Below are positions 58,579 to 64,000 of a stretch of DNA of 64,000 nucleotides, one piece after another. How positions within the stretch are numbered: the stretch's first letter is position 1; every line of letters starts with the position of its first letter. This DNA is from Rhynchospora pubera. Taxonomy: Eukaryota; Streptophyta; Magnoliopsida; Poales; Cyperaceae. A program made the position numbers and the translations under genes. Under the pieces are notes generated by a model that had not been told where the DNA came from, ran no database searches, and saw nothing but the letters and a program-made list of their open reading frames with translations. The stretch is from positions 204,019,902 to 204,083,901 of the forward strand of contig CM051459.1 of NCBI GenBank assembly GCA_028095005.1, given 5' to 3'.

Positions 58579-61500
58579 ATTGGATTATACATGGCAATTA
58601 CGCATATAAAGTGCAAATAATGCAATTCTGAGTATCTTTTGAGTATTTCAATAGTTTCAGTCTTCATTCTAAGTCATTTTATCACAATAATATACATTTA
58701 AACTCCTTATACTGTCCAGAATATGATTCATTCGTTTTTTATTTAAAAAGATTGGGTTATAACATGGCAATTACGCATATAAAGTGCAAATAATGCAATT
58801 TTGAGTATCATTTGAGTATTTCAATCATTTTAAGATTCATTTCATCACAATAATCTACATTTAATCTGTTTATATTGTCCACCATAAGATTCATGAGTTA
58901 TTTATACATTGCAATAATGCATTTCTGAGTATCATTTGAGCATTTTGTTTATTTCTCCATTCATTCTAAGTCATTTTATCACAATAATAAACATTTAAAC
59001 TTTTTATATTGTCTGTATTATGATTCGTTTGTTATTTATTCAAAAAGATTGGATTATAAATGAAAATTACCCATATAAAATGCAAATGGTGCAATTCTGA
59101 TTATCATTTGAGCATTTCAATCGTTTATGTGTTCATTCTAAGTCATTTCATCGCACTAATCTACATTTAAGCTCTATATACTGTCCAGAATATGATTCAT
59201 CTGTTATTTATTCAAAAAGATTGGATTATACTTGGCAATTACGCATATAAAGTGCAAATAATGCAATTCATAGTAACATTTGATTATTTCAATCATTTCT
59301 AGATTCATTCTAAGTAATTTCATCACAATAATCTACAATCAAACTATTTATATTATCCATCATATGATTGATGTGTTATTTATTCAAAAAGGTTGGATTA
59401 TACATAGCAATTACGCATATAAAGTACAAATAATGCAATTTTGAGTATCATTTGAGCATTTCAATCATTTTTGGATTCATCCTAAGTCATTTCATCACAA
59501 TAATATACATTTAAATTCTTTATACTGTCTAGCATATGATTCATGTGTTATTTAATGAAAAAAATTAGATTATAATTGGTAATTACTTATACAAAGTGCA
59601 AATAATGCAATTCTGAGTATCATTTCAGGATTTCAATATTTTTTAAATTCATTCTAAGCCATTTCATCACAATAATCTACATTTAAACACTTTATACTGT
59701 CCAGCATATGATTCATGTGTTATTTAATGAAAAATATTGGATTATCCTTGGTGATTACGCATATAAAGTGCAAACAATGCACAATTCTGAAGGTCATTTG
59801 AGCATTTTAATTCTTTTAAGGATTCATTATATACAATTTCATTACAATAATCTACTTTTAAACTCTTCATACTGTCCAAAATTTGATTCATGTGTTATTT
59901 AATCAAAAAGATTGGATTATACAAGGTAATTACGCATATAAAGTGCAAATAATGCAATACTGAGTATCTTTTGAGCATTTCAATCATTTCAGTCTTCATT
60001 CTAAGTCATATCATCGCAATAATCTACATTTAAACTCTTTATATTGTCCAGAATATCATTCATGTGTTATTTATTTAAAAAGATTGGATTATACATGGTA
60101 ATTATAAATATAAACTGCAAATAATGCAATTTTGAGTATCATTTGAGCATTTCAATCGTTTCTAGATTCATTTTAAGTCATTTCATCATAATAATATACA
60201 TTTAAACTATTTATACAGTTCAGCATATGATTCATGAGTTATTTATTCAAAAAGATTGGATTATACATGGCAATTGCGCATAGAAAGTGCAAATAATGCA
60301 ATTCTGAGTATCTTTTGAGCATTTCAATCGTTTAAGTCATCATTCTAAGTCATATCATCACAATAATTTACATTTAAACTCTTTATGTTGTCCAGAATAT
60401 GATTCATGTATTATTTGTTTAAAAATATTGGATTACACATGGCAATTACGCATATAGATTTCAAATAATGCAATTTTGAGTATCATTTGAGCATTTCAAT
60501 CGTTTTCTGGTTCATTTTAAGTCATTTCATCAGAACAATCTACATTTAAACTCCTTGTACTGTTCAGAATATGATTCGTGTGTTATTTATTCAAAAAAAA
60601 ATTGGATTATACATGGTAATTACGCATATAAATTGCAAATAAGGTAATTCTGAGTATCATTTGAACATTTCAAATGTTTCTGGATATATTTTAAGCCATT
60701 TCATTACAATAACCTACATTTAAACTCTATTTGCAGTCTAGAATATGATTCATATTTTATTTATTCAAAAAAATTGGATTATACTACGCAATTATGCATA
60801 ATAAAGTACAAATAATGCAATTCTGAGTATCATTTGAGCATTTCAATCGTTTCAAGATTTATTCTAAGTCATTTCAACACAATAATCTATATTTAAACTC
60901 TTTATACTGTCTAGCAAATGATTCATGTGGTATTGAGTCAAAAAAATTGAATTACGCATATAATTTGCAAATAATGCATTTCTGAGTTTCATTTGAGCAT
61001 TTCAATCGGTTCTGGATTCATTCTAAGCCATTTCATCACAATAATCCATATTTAAACTCATACTGTAGAAAATAGATTCATGTGTTATTTATTCAAAAAG
61101 ATTGGATTATACATGGTAATTACGCATATAAAGTGTAAATAATGGTATTCTAAGTATCATTTGAGCATTTCAATCATTTTTTTATTCATTCTAAGTTATT
61201 TCATCACAATAATCTACATTTAAACTCGATATACTGTCTACAATATGATTCCTGTTTTATTTCTTCTAAAAGATTGGATTATACATGGTAATTAAGCTTA
61301 TAAATTGCAAATAATGCAATTCTGAGTATTATTTGAGCATTTCAATCGTTTCTGGATTTATTCTATGTCATTTCATTACAATAATATATGTTTAAACTCG
61401 ATATACTGTATTAAATATGATTCATAAGTTATTTATTCAAAAAGATTTGATTATACATCTTAATTATGCATATAAATTGCAAATGATGCACTTCTGAGTA

Positions 61501-62212
61501 TTATTTGAGCATTTCAATCGTTTCATTATTCATTCTAAGTCATTTCATCACAATAATCTATATTTAATCTCATTATATTGTATGAAATATGATTCATGTG
61601 TTATTTTTTCAAAAAGAATGGATTATACATGGCAATTACGCATATAAATTGCAAATAATGCAATTTTAAGTATCATTTGATCATTTCAATCGTTTCTGGA
61701 TTCATTCCATATCATTTCATCACAATAATCTATATTTAAACTCTTTATAATGTGCATAGTATGATTCTTGTGTTATTTATTCAAAAAGATAGGATTATAC
61801 ATTGTAATCACGCATATAAAGTGCAAATAATGCATATTTGAGTTTAATTTGAGCATTTCAATTGTTTCAGGATTCATTCTAAGTTATTTCATCATAATAA
61901 TCTACATTTAAACTCCTTATACTGTGATTCATTGTTATTTAATGGAAAAAAATTGGATTATACATGGTAATTAGGCATATAAAGTGCAAATAATGCAATT
62001 CTGAGTATCATTTGAGCATTTCAATCGTTTCTGGATTCATCCTAAGTCATTTCATCACAATAATATACATTTAAAATTTTTATACTATTCAGAATATGAT
62101 TCATGTGTTATTTATTCAAACAAATAGGATTATACATGGTAATCGCGCATATAAAATGTAAAATATTGCATTTGTGAGTATCATTTGAGGATTTCAATCA
62201 TTTGTGGATTTA

Positions 62213-62934
62213 TGCATTTATCGTTTTTATTTTCATAGCTATTTTGATGATCGATATGAATTTCAAACAAAAATGGCTACCAAAATATGCTTCCTATAAA
62301 GAAATCGGTAGTGGCTCAAAACATATTATAGCTGTTCTGCGGGCAAATCGTCTTGAAAGAAAATTAAGTTCCTGTATTGTCGAACCCAGCCAGACTTCCT
62401 TTATATTTTACTCTTTTTTTCTTACTAGTTGACAAACGGATGACGGTAGTGCATCTGCAATTGTAAGATTTTGGGAGCTAAGGGTGCCACATTTTATGTT
62501 AAAACAAATTCAAATAGCACAAGACCGAAATCAATAAACAGAACAATTCATCCTGCAAAAGCAATATATATTATATGCATACATTATACACTTGAATTAC
62601 ATATTTGAGTTCATTTCTATGACACAAAAATTGAAATTGTAAAACCAGCTCCACCTAAATTATATAATTGATTTATACAAATAAAATAACATGAATAATG
62701 ATAAAACAACGTGATACCCCACCACTAAAACTTCCCTACAGGAAAATTGTACACCCCAGTAATCTCTATAATTCCGATTACCCCGCAAAACTCGGTCAGA
62801 CCAATTACACAATGGCACAAAAGAATTGCTGGATTGCAGGCTACTATTTATGTCGCTACACCCTGTGTCAGTGCGTTAGATGATCGTAAGAGTGCTTTAT
62901 TTGGGGTTATTGTACCAAGATGCCACATATAATT
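62213..62934. other. spacer between satellite and O-fucosyltransferase gene
   Basis: The satellite stops within a monomer at about 62212. The rest should include the 3' UTR of the minus-strand gene. The open frame 62202-62432 starts inside the last monomer and has no domain, so it is not called. Confidence 0.4.
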
Positions 62935-64000
62935 TTATTTCTCGCATATGCAGCCAGGCAAAGGATTTGCATAAAACGACTCCTCCATTTTTGGAAACTC
63001 ACCAGGTTCCCTAAGGTACGGAGCTCCCCATCGGTCCTGGTGTAACTTCTTCACTTTCGAGCTAAATTTCTTCCATGTTATCTCTCCCGTGTCATACTGA
63101 TCTACTAAATTCACAAAGCTCATCCTGCATGAAAGAAGGGTTAGCACCTTATCTCGTGCTATGCCTTCCAAAAATAAGTGCAGAAAACATACTAGGCATC
63201 GATGTACAGAAAAATAAAAATTGAATTTCACAGTTCACCAACTAACAGATTGGACATAAAATATGTAATAGCACCCGGCATCAACAATGAAATCCCATTA
63301 CAAGGATTATACAACATACTAGTTGGTCATTACACAGAACTAACAAAGATGTCATCATACAAGCAATGGCAGGGTCAGAAAATTTTATATTAGGGTTAAA
63401 ATAAATTCATAATACTAATATCATTACCTTAAATGCAATATCATATAATTATTTATGGGGTTCAAAATGATATAAATATAAAGAAAAATTATTATAAATA
63501 TAATTTTTTATTTGCATGGAAAGTATTTTTTTAAAAGCAATGGGGGTCATTTGACATAATTTAACTTCTCTAATTGAACTGTATCGCATAAATGGATTTG
63601 GTAGGTACAAGTCAATAGATGATTGAAATTAGAAACTAGTAATAATAACTAATAAACAGAACTCACATCAAATGAAACCATCAGTACCTGTCCGGGTTTA
63701 TGGTTTTTCTAAAATTCTCAAAACGTCGATGCCCTTGTACTGCCTTTGCCATGTTCCCATCATAGGTATAGAGGAACACGTCACTTTCCAAAGCAACCAC
63801 ATAGTCCAGCCCAGCTAGCATGTTTTGATGATTCAAGAATGGCCTGAGCTCCTCTTCCGTGGCTAAACTCAAGTGAGAATAAACATTTGGAAAGTCATCT
63901 GTCAGATATTTCATGCTGCCATTTCCAAAGGCTTCACCAGCCACCAAGTATATTCGTGTTTCAGGAGAGAACCCAAGTGCTTTTAGTAGAAGGGAGGTTT
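62935..64000 (-). CDS. plant O-fucosyltransferase family protein, 3' end; exons 64000-63688 (partial), 63124-62935
   Basis: On the minus strand the first visible exon reads LLLKALGFSPETRIYLVAGE...FPNVYSHLSLATEEELRPFLNHQNMLAGLDYVVALESDVFLYTYDGNMAKAVQGHRRF. The block LESDVF-x-TYDGNMAK...GHRR is the C-terminal signature of plant GDP-fucose O-fucosyltransferase-like proteins (Pfam O-FucT). The donor at 63687 and acceptor at 63125 join an Arg codon (PDR), and the last exon continues with LVDQYDTGEITWKKFS...FYANPLPGCIC, the usual tail with its Cys pair. Such proteins are Golgi type II membrane enzymes or relatives; the N-terminal anchor and most of the catalytic domain lie beyond the window. Substrate is unknown. 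The 563-bp intron holds no gene. Confidence 0.9.

Larger units (their letters stand above)
46695..62212 (+). repeat. 172-bp AT-rich satellite array, about 90 monomers
   Basis: The same unit recurs head to tail for about 15.5 kb. Landmarks in order: GCATATAAAGTGCAAATAAT, GAGTATCATTTGAGCATTTC, TCTAAGTCATTTCATCACAA, TCTACATTTAAACTCTTTAT, GATTCATGTGTTATTTATTC, GATTGGATTATACATGG. Successive GCATATAA positions (for example 52211 and 52383) are 172 bp apart. My read-off consensus has 48 G/C in 172 bases (28%). Monomers differ by substitutions and small indels; some are truncated (near 50280, 56550-56760, 57050, 58900). There is no coding frame of note. A unit of nucleosome size in a long single-direction array is typical of plant centromeric, knob or subtelomeric satellites, but the chromosomal location cannot be known from this window. 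Confidence 0.96.

Noticed and set aside
46695..62212. CRISPR-like regular repeats
   Set aside because: The whole 172-bp unit is repeated without unique spacers, in an intron-bearing plant genome; it is a satellite.
46695..62212. Calling the array a centromere
   Set aside because: Monomer length and AT-richness allow it, but no CENH3, copy number or map evidence exists in the sequence.
62202..62432. 76-residue frame with a hydrophobic start
   Set aside because: It begins inside the last satellite monomer and has no recognised domain; splice or homology support is lacking.

Overview
This is a nuclear window from a flowering plant. Evidence: spliced genes with GT..AG introns, plant-only families (R2R3-MYB, 12-oxophytodienoate reductase, germin-like protein, GH17 glucanase, plant O-fucosyltransferase), AT-rich intergenic DNA, and many plant-type transposons. 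I cannot name the species. Exon joins were made by eye from GT..AG sites, reading frame and family conservation.

Layout. 1-3875: decayed Ty1/copia retrotransposon (gag to RNase H, then a short 3' LTR), cut by the window edge. 3876-7848: AT-rich spacer with small foldback elements, ending in a putative Helitron 3' terminus. 7996-8871: TT2/C1-like R2R3-MYB gene, 3 exons. 9269-9635: a 160-bp duplication with a palindromic junction. 12029-20079: transposon belt with three Ds-like hAT elements carrying 8-bp target duplications (TSDs), a poly(T) retroposition scar, a 1.66-kb solo LTR and a 0.98-kb solo LTR. 21354-23550: Mediator subunit MED20, 4 exons. 25071-29282: five Mutator-type foldback MITEs, four of them with 9-10 bp TSDs. 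29707-32833: OPR gene, 5 exons. 33410-34717 (minus): secreted GH17 beta-1,3-glucanase, convergent with OPR. 34936-36127: three adjacent foldback elements. 40321-41211: germin-like protein of the ABP19/20 type. 41507-46694: nested transposons (hAT containing a long-TIR element, another hAT, a fourth Ds-like element, and a foldback family with TGTTCA/TGAACA hexamers). 46695-62212: about 15.5 kb of a 172-bp AT-rich satellite, roughly 90 tandem monomers, with a short inverted outlier at 45468-45935. 62935-64000 (minus): 3' end of a plant O-fucosyltransferase gene.

The genes are unrelated neighbours, not an operon. Three (OPR, GH17 glucanase, germin-like) belong to families often linked to stress or wall metabolism, but nothing in the sequence ties them together. 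The most unusual part is the satellite block: one head-to-tail orientation, local trimeric higher-order periodicity of 509 bp, a 509-bp copy pair differing at only three sites, and an edge where a foldback element abuts the first monomer and the satellite changes strand.
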